Positions 1 through 8,148 of a stretch of 64,000 bases of DNA are shown here, one piece after another. A program made the position numbers and the translations under genes. Below the pieces are notes generated by a model. The model saw only the letters and a list, made by a program, of their open reading frames with translations. It was not told the origin of the DNA and ran no database searches. The stretch is from Myxococcales bacterium (lineage in GTDB: Bacteria; Myxococcota_A; Polyangia; Fen-1088): positions 519 to 64,518 of the forward strand of contig PLNW01000108.1 in assembly GCA_003142855.1 (NCBI GenBank). The letters are read 5' to 3'. Position 1 is the stretch's first letter. Every line of letters begins with the position of its first letter.

Positions 1-126
1 TACAAGGAGTCGGTTACCGGCGAGGCCGTCTGGCCCGAGATTCTGGCCACCCCGACCTGGCACCCGGCGCCGGGCATTCCCACCCGCAGGCTGCTCATCA
101 AGCGGGGGGACCTGTGGGTACCAGGC
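1..126 (+). pseudogene. L,D-transpeptidase-like fragment, cut by the window start
   Basis: Frame 1 is open from the first base. It begins YKESVTGEAVWPEILATPTW and continues through HPAPGIPTRRLLIK. This resembles the segment of myxobacterial L,D-transpeptidase (YkuD-type, peptidoglycan cross-linking) proteins in which a KE-x-x-TGE-x-VWP block is followed by a proline-rich HPPP-like stretch and TR-x-L. The similarity stops near base 126. The frame then stays open to 504 with composition that looks non-coding. The catalytic His/Cys region is not present here. It is either the end of a gene whose remainder was lost, or a junction. The assignment rests on pattern memory only. Confidence 0.4.
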
Positions 127-461
127 GCTGGCTCAAGCGCTACTCACGCCGAGACTGCGACGAACCGCCATGGTGGGACTGCACGCCAGTTTCACGATCA
201 GATCGGACAAGCTGTTCAGCGATACGTCGTGCCCTTCCATGATTCATTTTCCAGCGCGCGCAGCCAGGTGCGCGGGATAGCCGACCTATGGTTCCACAGT
301 GGCGTAGACTACCCAGCATGCTCCGCAGCGACCTTTCAGCGAGCCGATCATACAGCCGGGCGGGCCGATCGGGCGGTCACTCGGGCCTTCAGGGGCTGCG
401 CCAGTGTCGCACCCGCCTGCGTGAAGGTTCACTCGACCAAGAAAGATGCGCTTCGAATCGT
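127..461. other. Unassigned stretch between two gene remnants
   Basis: I see no recognisable protein, RNA gene or clear promoter in these 335 bases. The open frames here lack protein-like composition. This is one of the presumed junction zones of the scrambled first 2 kb. Confidence 0.4.
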
Positions 462-1561
462 TTGTCCACGACGGAACATTGGCACCTCTCTCTTGCGGTC
501 GTAATGGTCTTTGCGGCCTGTGGTGGAAGAGGTGGACTACATGCGGCCCGGACGGACGGTGCCCAAGGCGGAGGTACAGAACCGGATGGCAGCGCAGATG
601 GAGCCGGAGAAGCTGTTGTTACCGCGCGCTACACATTGACCGTGTCCTTCGCGGGCAGCGGTGATGGAAACGTGGGTATCCAGCCGGGCAACACGACTTG
701 TACCGCACCGACGACATGCACGGCGACGTTTGACAGCGGCACTCACGTCACGCTGACTGCCAAGTCCACCAACACCGGGGCAACGGTTGCGTCGGTGCTG
801 TCGGGATGGAATGGCGCCTGCGCCGCGAATGGCCCCAACCGACTCTGCTCGTTGACGATTGGCTATGCCACCTCGACGACCGCAAGGTTCGACAGTCTGC
901 CCGCAAATCTCGCCTTCGTCACCTCAAGTACCTTTCTTGGCAATCTCGGGAGCGCGTACGCATATCAATCACAGTGCAACCAGCTGGCAACGGCCGCCGG
1001 CATCAACAATGCAACGAATGATGCGTACGTCGCATGGATGGCTGCCAGCGACTATGTTCCGGCGACGCTGCTCGGGGCGACCCGTGGATGGGTACGTGCC
1101 GACCTCCTGCCATGGATCGACAACATGGCGACGGCGCTCTACACCGGTGCGGTCTACTACCCGGTGGCCTACGATGAGAATGGTCAACGAGTCATCGCCG
1201 ATACGCTGTCGGGCATGGGAGGAACCAGCGCTCTCTACGTCGGCGAGAATTGCAACGATTGGACGGACGCGACCCTCGATACCTCGCACGGCAGCACCCA
1301 TGCGGGAGGGAAAGGGTGGACAAACAACAATGTCGGAGTTTCATCCTGCGGTATTGCCAGCCGCGTGCTCTGCGTGATGAAGGGAGCGAATACGCCGGTC
1401 ACCGTGGCACCCGTGGCGGGCAAGAAGATCTATCTGAGCAAGTCAGCCTGGATCCCTGGCGGTGGTCTCAGCGCCGCCGACGGCAAGTGCCTGGCCGACG
1501 CGCCAGCATCGGTAACGGCAGCAAAGGCAGTCCTCGTCGCGTCCACGCGCGCGCTTACCGA
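462..1561 (+). pseudogene. Lipoprotein with InlB-type repeat domain, 3' end replaced
   Basis: Starting from TTG at 462, the translation gives a lipoprotein signal ending VMVFAAC, so the acylated Cys lies about 20 residues in. A Thr/Ser-rich beta domain follows (YTLTVSFAGSGDGNV through TARFDS). It resembles divergent InlB B-repeat modules with conserved Cys pairs and a GWNGAC motif. The next domain has spaced Cys residues (CNQLA, ENCNDW, SSCGIASRVLCVMKG), and a third copy-like segment begins KKIYLSKSAWIPGGGL. Homologous-looking sequence ends at about 1555-1562. There the frame runs antisense into an hsdM piece, so the apparent 615-residue reading frame to 2135 is a fusion artefact. The upstream start is uncertain because the 5' context is also scrambled. 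The intact protein would be an outer-membrane or surface lipoprotein of unknown role. Confidence 0.55.
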
Positions 1562-1562
1562 T

Positions 1563-1990
1563 GTCCACCAGCTCGATGCCGAAGAAGGTGCCGCTCTTGA
1601 GCTTCTTCTTCTGTGCCCGATCAAGCGTGTGGTGCTTGGCCAGGTAGTCATGCGCCGCGAGCAGGAAGCCGCCGGTGCCGCACGCTGGATCACAGATGGC
1701 CTGTCCAGGTTGCGGGGCGATCACGTCCACCATCGCGGCGATGAGCGGTCGCGGCGTGAAGTATTGTCCCGCTCCTCCCTTCACGTCCTCGGCGTTCTTT
1801 TGCAGCAGGCCCTCGTAGGCGTCGCCTTTCACGTCGGCGGACAGACTGGACCATTGCTCTTTGTCGATCAGGTCCACGATCAGCCAACGGAGCTTGGCCG
1901 GATCTTGGATCTTGTTCTGCGCCTTGCGGAAGATCACCCCCAGCATTCCGGGCCGCTTGCCAAGTTCTTCGAGGGTCTTGCGGTAGTGGG
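1563..1990 (-). pseudogene. hsdM: hsdM interior fragment (type I DNA methyltransferase)
   Basis: The minus-strand frame reads YRKTLEELGKRPGMLGVIF, then DAYEGLLQKNAEDVKGGAGQ, YFTPRPLI, and the SAM-binding motif DPACGTGGF, ending FFGIELVD. These are the central blocks of type I modification subunits: the end of the N-terminal helical domain plus methyltransferase motifs X and I. The catalytic NPP(F/Y) motif and everything C-terminal are missing, as is the N-terminal domain. On one side (about 1990) the sequence joins the last codons of hsdS in a different frame. On the other (about 1562) it joins a lipoprotein gene on the opposite strand. The piece cannot encode an active methylase. Its position after hsdS and its two sharp ends suggest either a rearranged island or an assembly error. 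Confidence 0.8.
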
Positions 1991-3442
1991 CTTCACCACC
2001 GCTTCCAATTCCTCCACCACGCTCAACCGACGTTCCACTTCGGCGACGATTCGCGTCTGTTCGGAGACGGGCGGAATCGAGACGTCAATGGACTTGATAA
2101 TGGTAGTGTTCAAGTTTGGCTGTGCGGCGCCTTGATTCACACCACGAAGGCGCTCTGTCTGGGTGCGGAGGAAATAGAGCAAGTAGAGTTTGAGAGGGTA
2201 GGGCACATCAAGGAGCGCAGCCACGCCGTCGTTGATACAGCCTCCGATGAGCGTGATCTTCGGGACGCCCAATGTTGCTCCGCTGTTGGTGAGCAGCAAG
2301 GTCTGCGGCTGGACATAGCGGCTGTGTTCCCGACCGAGGCTGTTGAGCGATGTAGGCACTGATTGCAGATAGGGACTGTTGTCGGCTGTGAGCGGGCCGA
2401 CGGTGATCCAAGGGACGTCGCCGCCGAAGTACCTTGGGTCGCCCGCAGGTCGTGGAGACGCACCTCGGACGACCTCGGAAACTTGTTCAATAGTGGCCCA
2501 CGTCCAGCCTGGCGGAACAGTTGGAAGACTCTTGATGTCCGGGGCGGCGGGCTCGCGATATGTGCCTCGGCCTTTCCAGTTCTTGCGGCGGTCGGTGAGA
2601 ATGCGGGCGAGGAGGGCTTCGCCGGTTTCAAAGGTCGATTTGCGCTTGCCGGTCTTGGCGAGTTCGGCTTCGGTGGGGACGAGGTGGCCTTCGCAGGCGG
2701 CTTTGAGGACGGCGGCGCGGTAGCGTTTGAGGTTGGCCTGTGCCCGCCGCAACGCCGCCACCCCCGCCTCCAGCCGCGTGAATTGCTTCTCAATCTCCGC
2801 CACAATTCGCTGCTGGTCGGGCGGGGGCGCCAGGGGAATGGGCAGATCGCCGACCTTGTTCACGCTCAGCGTGTAGAGCCCAGATGTGGAACTCGCCACT
2901 AGTTCGACAAAGTGGCGACCGCTCGGCGATTGCAGCCAATGGAGGATCCATTTGGGCATGCCACTGTGAACAGGTCGAACTTTTATGAGATGATTCTGAT
3001 GCACGCACGGAGCAATCGAGCCATCCCAAATCGCCAACCGGCCAATCTGGTCCTTGCTGCCGTTACCCTCGACGATGAGGAGGTCGCCGGCTCGAACGAG
3101 CAGCTTTGGGAGTTCGGAGTCTTCAACGCCGATATGTTCAATCTCCCGAAGCCGCAATTCGTTCGCATACACATTCGCGACGCGAAGGTATGGAAGTTGC
3201 TTAGGGAGTTTCGCTCGCTTGGGATTCTTCGTCAGACCGCCAAACATGAAGCCTAGTTGTTCGAGACGAGTCCAGATCCAGCCATTCGGGAGCGACGGGA
3301 GACTGGCATCTTCGGGCGGGCCGGGTTCCTCGTATCGACCACGTCCATGCCAGTTGTTGCGGCGCTCAGTGAGAATGCGGGCGAGGAGTTCTTCGCCCGT
3401 TTCGGGTGCTGATTGTGCGGCAGCGGTCCGGGTCGCCCTCAC
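1934..3442 (-). CDS. hsdS: Type I restriction specificity subunit HsdS, C-terminus altered
   Basis: This is the DNA-recognition subunit of a type I restriction-modification complex. Two target-recognition domains are visible (about residues 50-215 and 305-470). Each ends in the helical conserved region (QQRIVAEIEKQFTRLEAG, then TRIVAEVERRLSVVEEL). The central spacer ETGEALLARILTDRR at about 273-290 is nearly repeated at the N-terminus (ETGEELLARILTERR, about 15-30). The protein therefore starts with a spacer half and may have lost an original first domain. After VVEELEAVV the expected C-terminal helix is replaced by 19 residues read out of frame from hsdM. The start is GTG and overlaps the stop of the upstream DUF1016 gene (GTGA). 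Without an intact HsdM in this window, its function is doubtful. Confidence 0.8.
   Translation of the reverse strand: MRATRTAAAQSAPETGEELLARILTERRNNWHGRGRYEEPGPPEDASLPSLPNGWIWTRLEQLGFMFGGLTKNPKRAKLPKQLPYLRVANVYANELRLREIEHIGVEDSELPKLLVRAGDLLIVEGNGSKDQIGRLAIWDGSIAPCVHQNHLIKVRPVHSGMPKWILHWLQSPSGRHFVELVASSTSGLYTLSVNKVGDLPIPLAPPPDQQRIVAEIEKQFTRLEAGVAALRRAQANLKRYRAAVLKAACEGHLVPTEAELAKTGKRKSTFETGEALLARILTDRRKNWKGRGTYREPAAPDIKSLPTVPPGWTWATIEQVSEVVRGASPRPAGDPRYFGGDVPWITVGPLTADNSPYLQSVPTSLNSLGREHSRYVQPQTLLLTNSGATLGVPKITLIGGCINDGVAALLDVPYPLKLYLLYFLRTQTERLRGVNQGAAQPNLNTTIIKSIDVSIPPVSEQTRIVAEVERRLSVVEELEAVVKPTTARPSKNLASGPECWG
2576..2614. repeat. Copy A of a 39-bp direct repeat inside hsdS
   Basis: It matches 3350-3388 with three mismatches, and the last 19 bp (2596-2614) are identical. 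It encodes part of the conserved helical spacer of HsdS. Confidence 0.75.
3350..3388. repeat. Copy B of a 39-bp direct repeat inside hsdS
   Basis: This is the partner of 2576-2614, 774 bp away in the same orientation, covering the N-terminal spacer half of the hsdS product. Recombination between the copies would remove exactly one recognition domain in frame (774 is divisible by 3). Confidence 0.75.
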
Positions 3443-4611
3443 TTCCGTCCCTCGATCTGTCTTCGCGTCTCTTCCAGCTCGGTGGAGAGAAGCTTTTCAT
3501 TCGGCAGTGCCGTGAGGTACTCGCGCACGAGCAGCTTGTTGGGCAAGGCATCGGTGGCGTAGTGAACCAGGGCCTCGCTCTTTCCGCTGCATAGGATTAT
3601 GCCGACGGGCGGGTTCTCGCCGGGCTGCACCCAGTGTTCGCGGGCATAGTTGAGGTACATGTGCATCTGGCCGGCGTCAGCGTGGGTGAAACGCCCCAGC
3701 TTCAGATCGAAGATGACCAGGCAGCGCAGGCGCCGGTGGAAGAAGAGCAGATCTACGCGATACCATTCGTCGTCGATGCGCAGGCGGCGCTGGCGGCCGA
3801 CAAAGGTGAAGTCGTTGCCCAGTTCCAAAAGAAAGGTTTCGAGGTGGCGGATGAGGGCATCTTCCAGGTCGCTCTCGGAATACTCATCGCGCAGGCCGAG
3901 AAATTCGAGGACCAGGGGATGACGAATTTCCTCGACGGCGCTGACGGCATCGCCGGGCCGCGCTTTGCCGCCCTTGGTGAGCATGGCGGCCTTGTTGCGC
4001 GAAAGGGCCGTGCGTTCGTAGAACTGGCTGTCCATCTGGCGCTGGAGCTGGCGCACAGACCAGCCGCCACGCAAAGCCTCCGTCTGGTAGAAGGCGAAGG
4101 CTTCGGGCGAGCGGCTGCGGCCCATGAGCAGAACGTAGTGGGACCAGGGCAGCGGGAAAGCACGGGCCAGATCGGCCAGAGGCAAGGACAGCGATTTGCC
4201 AGACACCGTCTGGCGAATCGAGGAGCCCCGAGATACGAGCGACAGTGTCGCTCGTATTGGGCTGTCCGAAGATTTGAGCGACAGTGTCGCTCGAATCTGG
4301 TCTGCCGGCGCTGCGAGATAGAATTGCCTGAAGCGTCCGAGGTTGAATCGAGAAAAGCCACGACCAAACCGGGCGGTCAGGTCGTCGGCTAACCGCTGGA
4401 GCACTTCTTCGCCATATTCGGCGCGGACCTTGCCAGCCTGCTCGAACTCGACGATCCGGCGCCCTACTTCCCAATAGGTCGCCGTCATGAAAGCATTGAC
4501 GGCGCGAGCACTGGCCCGACGCGCGGATTCCAGCAGCTCGCTGACACCGCCGAGCAAGTCCGAATAGGCACGCGTTGCCACGGTGTCTTTCTTCGTGATG
4601 ATCTTCTTCAT
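3439..4611 (-). CDS. DUF1016 / YhcG-type PD-(D/E)XK nuclease (copy 1)
   Basis: The 390-residue protein has the N-terminal DUF1016 domain (TATYWEVGRRIVEFEQ, RFNLGRFRQFYL). A linker with three peptide repeats (IRATLSL, IRATLSL, IRQTVSG) spans about residues 107-140. Then come a PLPWSHYVLLM block and a C-terminal PD-(D/E)XK nuclease domain (FVGRQRRLRIDD, RVDLLFF, VIFDLKLG). The likely metal-binding residues are Asp287, Asp302 and Lys304, with Asp in place of the usual Glu of ExK. Such proteins are common beside type I restriction genes. The gene sits between hsdR and hsdS with 4-bp overlaps at both ends, so it is translated with them. Its role is unproven; a nuclease or accessory defence factor is the usual inference. 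Two palindromes lie within the linker. Confidence 0.85.
   Translation of the reverse strand: MKKIITKKDTVATRAYSDLLGGVSELLESARRASARAVNAFMTATYWEVGRRIVEFEQAGKVRAEYGEEVLQRLADDLTARFGRGFSRFNLGRFRQFYLAAPADQIRATLSLKSSDSPIRATLSLVSRGSSIRQTVSGKSLSLPLADLARAFPLPWSHYVLLMGRSRSPEAFAFYQTEALRGGWSVRQLQRQMDSQFYERTALSRNKAAMLTKGGKARPGDAVSAVEEIRHPLVLEFLGLRDEYSESDLEDALIRHLETFLLELGNDFTFVGRQRRLRIDDEWYRVDLLFFHRRLRCLVIFDLKLGRFTHADAGQMHMYLNYAREHWVQPGENPPVGIILCSGKSEALVHYATDALPNKLLVREYLTALPNEKLLSTELEETRRQIEGRK
4233..4257. repeat. Perfect 12-bp inverted repeat in the DUF1016 linker
   Basis: The arms 4233-4244 and 4246-4257 (ATACGAGCGACA and its complement) are separated by one base. They lie inside the coding sequence and encode part of the IRATLSL peptide repeat. 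Confidence 0.85.
4271..4297. repeat. Second 13-bp inverted repeat in the DUF1016 linker
   Basis: The arms 4271-4283 and 4285-4297 are separated by one base and have a single mismatch. The core GAGCGACAGTGTCGCTC is identical to that of the palindrome 40 bp away. Confidence 0.85.
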
Positions 4612-6812
4612 GCCGCCAGCACCTCGTTAAGTTCCTCCAACAGCGCGGGCAGCTTTTCACCGAAGAGTTGATACACCTTGCCCAGACCGCCGCGTTGGCT
4701 GAACGGGGCGAAGTCGAAATCGTCGGGCTCGATGGTCAGGCTGGTGGCGATGTGGTCGCGGATCAACCGAAGCCAGACAAGCTGCTCGGGTGTGAATACG
4801 GTTCCTGTCTTGGCCTTGCCCGCAAGCCATTCATCGAACCGCTCGGACACGGAATCGGCAAAGGGTGCCAGCACGGGCTGTTGTTTCAGGGCAAAGCGGA
4901 CCAGGGCGACGAGATCGGCAAAGCGTCCAGCCTGGGTACTTCCCTTGACCTGGTCGGGCGCAGTGACGGCGAAGGCGTCCCAGAGCCGATCCTCGGTCCA
5001 CGTGGCGTGCTGGTCGCGCAGTTTCTTCTCCAGCTCCTTCAGCATGGACTCACTCAGGCGCTGTTTGAAAGGTCGGCTGTATAGGATCTGCAGGGCGTCG
5101 ATCTCGGTCTGGTGTTGCACCAGGTAGTCGCGGAATTCTTGGACCAGGCCGGCGGCCTTCGCCTTTGCGGCCTCGTCGAACCCCTGGCTGAGGACCTCGT
5201 CGGGCGTGTAGATGTCCAGGGCTTGCTCGGTTTCCCTCTTCAGGGTTTCCAAGGTCTCACGCAGGGCGGGTTTGTCGAAGGGGGCGCAGGCTTCGGCGAT
5301 GAGCTGCTGGCGGGCGACATCGAATTGCGCGGGGGCGATCTCTTGCACCTCGGCGCCGGGGCGGCCGGTGGCGTGCTCGGCGATGGCATCGGGATCGAAG
5401 GCACGGAGCAGGGCTTCAGCCAGGGTGGCAGGCGTTTGCCCGCCAGAGGCGGTGCTGATCTGCTGGCGCTGGGCAGGTTCAAGCTCGCGGTCGAGCCGGG
5501 CCAGTCGGGCGGCCAAGGTAGTCAGCGTGTCTTCGTCGCGGCCAGCCGGGAACAGGACCCGCTGGAGAAGAGCCTTGAGTGGAACCGTGGGCTGGCGGTC
5601 GAGCGGACGAGATTCGGTCTTGTCGCTTTCGCACACGCCGACGGCGTCCACGATGATGAAGCGAGTCTTGCTGCGGGCGTCTTCCCCGGACACGGATTGC
5701 AGATCGGTGGCAGAGAGGACGCGGGTGCCACGGCCCTTCATCTGCTCGAAGTAGACGCGGCTGCGGACATCGCGCAGGAAGATCAGGACCTCCAGCGGCT
5801 TGATGTCGGTGCCGGTGGCGATCATGTCCACGGTCACCGCGATGCGGAGCGTGGGCGAGAGGCAGAATTCCCTGATGAGTTCCTCGGACTTGGCGGGCTT
5901 GCCCGTGACGGGGTGCTTGGCCTGGTAGGTGATCTTCTTGCAGAAGTCGTTGCCTTTGCCGAAGACCTCGCGGCACAAGTGGACGATGTCCTCGGCGTGG
6001 GAATCGTCCTTGGCGAAGATGAGCGTCTTGGGCAACAAAGTACGGCCGGGAAAAAGCTCGGTGAAGACGACGTCGCGGTAGGTGCGCAGGATGGTGCGGA
6101 TCTGGTCGGGTACGACCACGGAGCGGTCGAGATCCTGGGGCGTGAAATCGAGATCGTCAGCGAGCACGGCCTGGCGAACAGCGCGGGACGCCTTGCTGCG
6201 GTGGTCGATGAGAAACCCCTTCTCGATCTTGCCGCCCCGCTCGGTGACGCGGGTCTTGATGCGATAGACGTCGTAGCCCACGTTCACGCCATCGGCGACG
6301 GCACGCTCATGGTTGTACTCGGCCACGCGGTTCTGGTGAAAGTAGGCGATGGTCTGTGGGGCGGGCGTGGCGGTCAGGCCGATGAGGAAGGCATCGAAGT
6401 ATTCCAGCACCTGCCGCCAGAGGTTGTAGATCGAGCGGTGGCACTCATCGGTGATGATGAAGTCGAACTTCTCGATGGGCACTGCCGGGTTGTAGGCGAC
6501 ATCACGGGTGCGGGTGCTGCCCAAGGCGGCGGCCAGCTCGGCGCCGGAAAGATCGTCCGCACCTTCCGCGAGTTCCTCGCCGCGCAAGATGGAGTAGAGG
6601 CGCTGGATGGTGCAGATGGTGACGCGGCAAACGTCGTCGACGCACGCAAGCAGTTGGGCATCAATCTGCTCGCGGGCGCGTTGTTCAGGGTTCAGGTCGG
6701 GCATGAAGCGCTTGGCGACATCATAACCCATCGCCGCATTTTCGTGCTCGCCGTCGTCGGCGACTGTGGAGGAGATAAGTAGTCGGTAGGCGGGACAGGG
6801 ATTGTCTTCCAC
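4608..6812 (-). pseudogene. hsdR: Type I restriction subunit HsdR lacking its N-terminus
   Basis: HsdR supplies ATP-driven translocation and cleavage in type I restriction. This 734-residue reading frame keeps the helicase motif II DECHRSIYNLW and motif III LTATPA, the second RecA lobe (TLIFAKDDSHAEDIV, VDMIATGTDIK), motif VI QMKGRGTR and a C-terminal EcoEI-R-type domain ending FGEKLPALLEEL. The N-terminal PD-(D/E)XK nuclease and the Walker A region are absent, roughly 200-250 residues. The first ten codons, from a GTG at 6812, are encoded by a copy of the tRNA-Val 3' end, so the break coincides with that repeat. The next in-frame Met is residue 28. The stop overlaps the DUF1016 start (ATGA). 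As read, it cannot bind ATP normally or cut DNA. Confidence 0.85.
6783..6804 (-). repeat. att-like copy of the tRNA-Val 3' end (distal)
   Basis: These 22 bases are identical to 8044-8065, which form the T-arm and acceptor 3' side of tRNA-Val plus four flanking bases. The copy lies at the exact point where hsdR similarity is lost. It is the signature left when an integrase uses a tRNA 3' end as its target. Confidence 0.75.
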
Positions 6813-6906
6813 CGAACCGTGCGGGCATTTCGGGTCTTCGTCGAGGGGGCAAGGCGGACGGGACGTCGGGTCTAGCTTGGCTACGATTGTCTACCGGCAC
6901 CGAAAC

Positions 6907-7959
6907 TCACCTGTCTTGTTTCTCGTCCTTGAGGCCGGCGTTCAGCTCCTCTTCCAATTGCTCGACGGTTGGCAGGCTGGTGTCGAGGGGTTCAGGAAGA
7001 GCGCGCAGGAGTTGGTACTCGGCCACGCCCATGGGTTTGGCCATGCCAGAGAGAGCATACTCGGCGACCAACTGGTTCTTGGTCTTGCACAGAAGCAACC
7101 CGATGGTGGGGTTGTCGTCCGGGGCTCTGATCTGGGCGTCCACGGCCGCCAGGTAGAAATTGAGCTGGCCGGCGTGCGCGGGCGCGAATGCACCGGCCTT
7201 CAGCTCGACCACGACGTAGCGTTTGAGGCGCGTGTGATAAAAGAGCAGGTCGATGAAGAACTCGTCGCCGTTCACTTCCAGGCGCTGCTGACGGCCGACA
7301 AAGGCGAAGCCTGCGCCGAGTTCCAAGAGGAAGCGCGTGATGTGGCGAACCAGGGCGTTCTCGATGTCGCGCTCGTGGGCCTCGTCGCCCAGGCCCAGGA
7401 AGTCGAAGTGATAGGGGTCCTTCAGAATCTCCTGCGCGAGTTGCACCTGAGGTTCGGGCAGTCGCTGCTTGAAATTGGTCACGGCCGCGCCCTCGCGGAG
7501 GTGAAGCTGGGCCTTGATGTTGGCTTGCAGGGTGGGGCGGGACCAGGCACGCTCGACGGCGCGGATGGCGTACCATTCGCGCTGGTCTGGGTCCGCGACC
7601 TTGGTCAGCAGGGTCACGATGTGGAACCAGGGCAATTGGTCAGCAGGTTGCTGACCAATTTGAAGCGATGGGCAAAGCTCGGCGAAGTACCTCATATACT
7701 TGAGGTTGGAGGCAGACAGGCCCTTCATGTCCGGGAAGGCCGCACGCAGGTCGGCGGCCAGGCGGTCAATGACCTTGGCGCCCCAACCCTGGCGGCTTTG
7801 GCGGGCCAGGATCTCGCTGCCGATGTGGTGGTACAGCCGCATCAGCTCTTGGTTGACGGCCAGGGCGGCTTGCGTCCGGCTGCGCTGGATACGTGACTTC
7901 AGGTCCGCCAACCAGCTGGCGTAGTCGGCAGGGATAAGCTGGTCGCTCATGCGAGACAT
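6907..7959 (-). CDS. DUF1016 / YhcG-type PD-(D/E)XK nuclease (copy 2)
   Basis: The protein has about 350 residues if it starts at ATG 7959 (MSRMSDQLIPADYASWL); Met at 7950 is an alternative. The N-terminal DUF1016 domain (YHHIGSEILARQ, GLSASNLKYMRYFAELCP) leads to a short linker, LPWFHIVTLL, and the nuclease core (FVGRQQRLEVNGDEF, IDLLFYH, VVVELKAGAF, LCKTKNQLVAEYAL). The candidate catalytic set is Asp237, Glu252 and Lys254. It is only distantly similar to copy 1, so the two are not a recent duplication. The gene is the only cargo between the two 22-bp att-like repeats and runs in the same direction as the restriction genes. It also carries an inverted repeat in the linker. Function is inferred from the family only. 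Confidence 0.85.
   Translation of the reverse strand: MSRMSDQLIPADYASWLADLKSRIQRSRTQAALAVNQELMRLYHHIGSEILARQSRQGWGAKVIDRLAADLRAAFPDMKGLSASNLKYMRYFAELCPSLQIGQQPADQLPWFHIVTLLTKVADPDQREWYAIRAVERAWSRPTLQANIKAQLHLREGAAVTNFKQRLPEPQVQLAQEILKDPYHFDFLGLGDEAHERDIENALVRHITRFLLELGAGFAFVGRQQRLEVNGDEFFIDLLFYHTRLKRYVVVELKAGAFAPAHAGQLNFYLAAVDAQIRAPDDNPTIGLLLCKTKNQLVAEYALSGMAKPMGVAEYQLLRALPEPLDTSLPTVEQLEEELNAGLKDEKQDR
7634..7660. repeat. Perfect 12-bp inverted repeat in the second DUF1016 linker
   Basis: The arms 7634-7645 and 7649-7660 (AATTGGTCAGCA and its complement) surround a 3-nt loop. They sit at the same protein position, between the N-terminal domain and the nuclease, as the palindromes of copy 1, but the sequence is different. 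Confidence 0.85.
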
Positions 7960-8043
7960 GATAGGGCCGGCCAGCGGGATCTCAATCTTCCGCAGGGTGC
8001 TGCAGGCTGCGGAAGAGACGCGCAGTTGCACGGCTCGTCGAAT

Positions 8044-8065
8044 TCGGTAGGCGGGACAGGGATTG
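8044..8065 (-). repeat. att-like repeat at the tRNA-Val 3' end (proximal)
   Basis: This is the partner of 6783-6804. It covers the last 18 bases of the tRNA plus four bases downstream of it. The 1.24 kb between the two copies contains only the second DUF1016 gene. Confidence 0.75.
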
Positions 8066-8119
8066 AACCTGCGACCCGGCGCGTGTAAGGCGCCTGCTCT
8101 GCCACTGAGCTACCCGCCT
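8048..8119 (-). tRNA. tRNA-Val (anticodon TAC)
   Basis: The cloverleaf folds completely: acceptor AGGCGGG/CCCGCCT, D-arm GCTC/GAGC, anticodon stem GGCGC/GCGCC with loop CTTACAC (anticodon TAC, codon GTA), and T-arm GCAGG-TTCAATC-CCTGT. The discriminator base is A and a full CCA is not encoded. A TATAGA hexamer on the minus strand at 8133-8138 could be its -10 box. Its 3' end is the source of the 22-bp direct repeat, which makes it a probable integration site. Confidence 0.95.
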
Positions 8120-8148
8120 GGGCGGGGCACAGTCTATACGGAGCCTCG

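Noticed and set aside
288-2135. A single 615-residue plus-strand protein
   Set aside because: From about 1562 its frame is antisense to clear hsdM and hsdS sequence, so the C-terminal third is not a real protein.
5112-6782. A 556-residue plus-strand frame antisense to hsdR
   Set aside because: It mirrors hsdR codons in a high-GC sequence and has no family-like motifs, while hsdR motifs on the other strand are unmistakable.
1443-6812. A functional, possibly novel type I restriction system
   Set aside because: HsdM lacks its catalytic motif and HsdR lacks the nuclease and Walker A regions, so the locus as assembled is a remnant.
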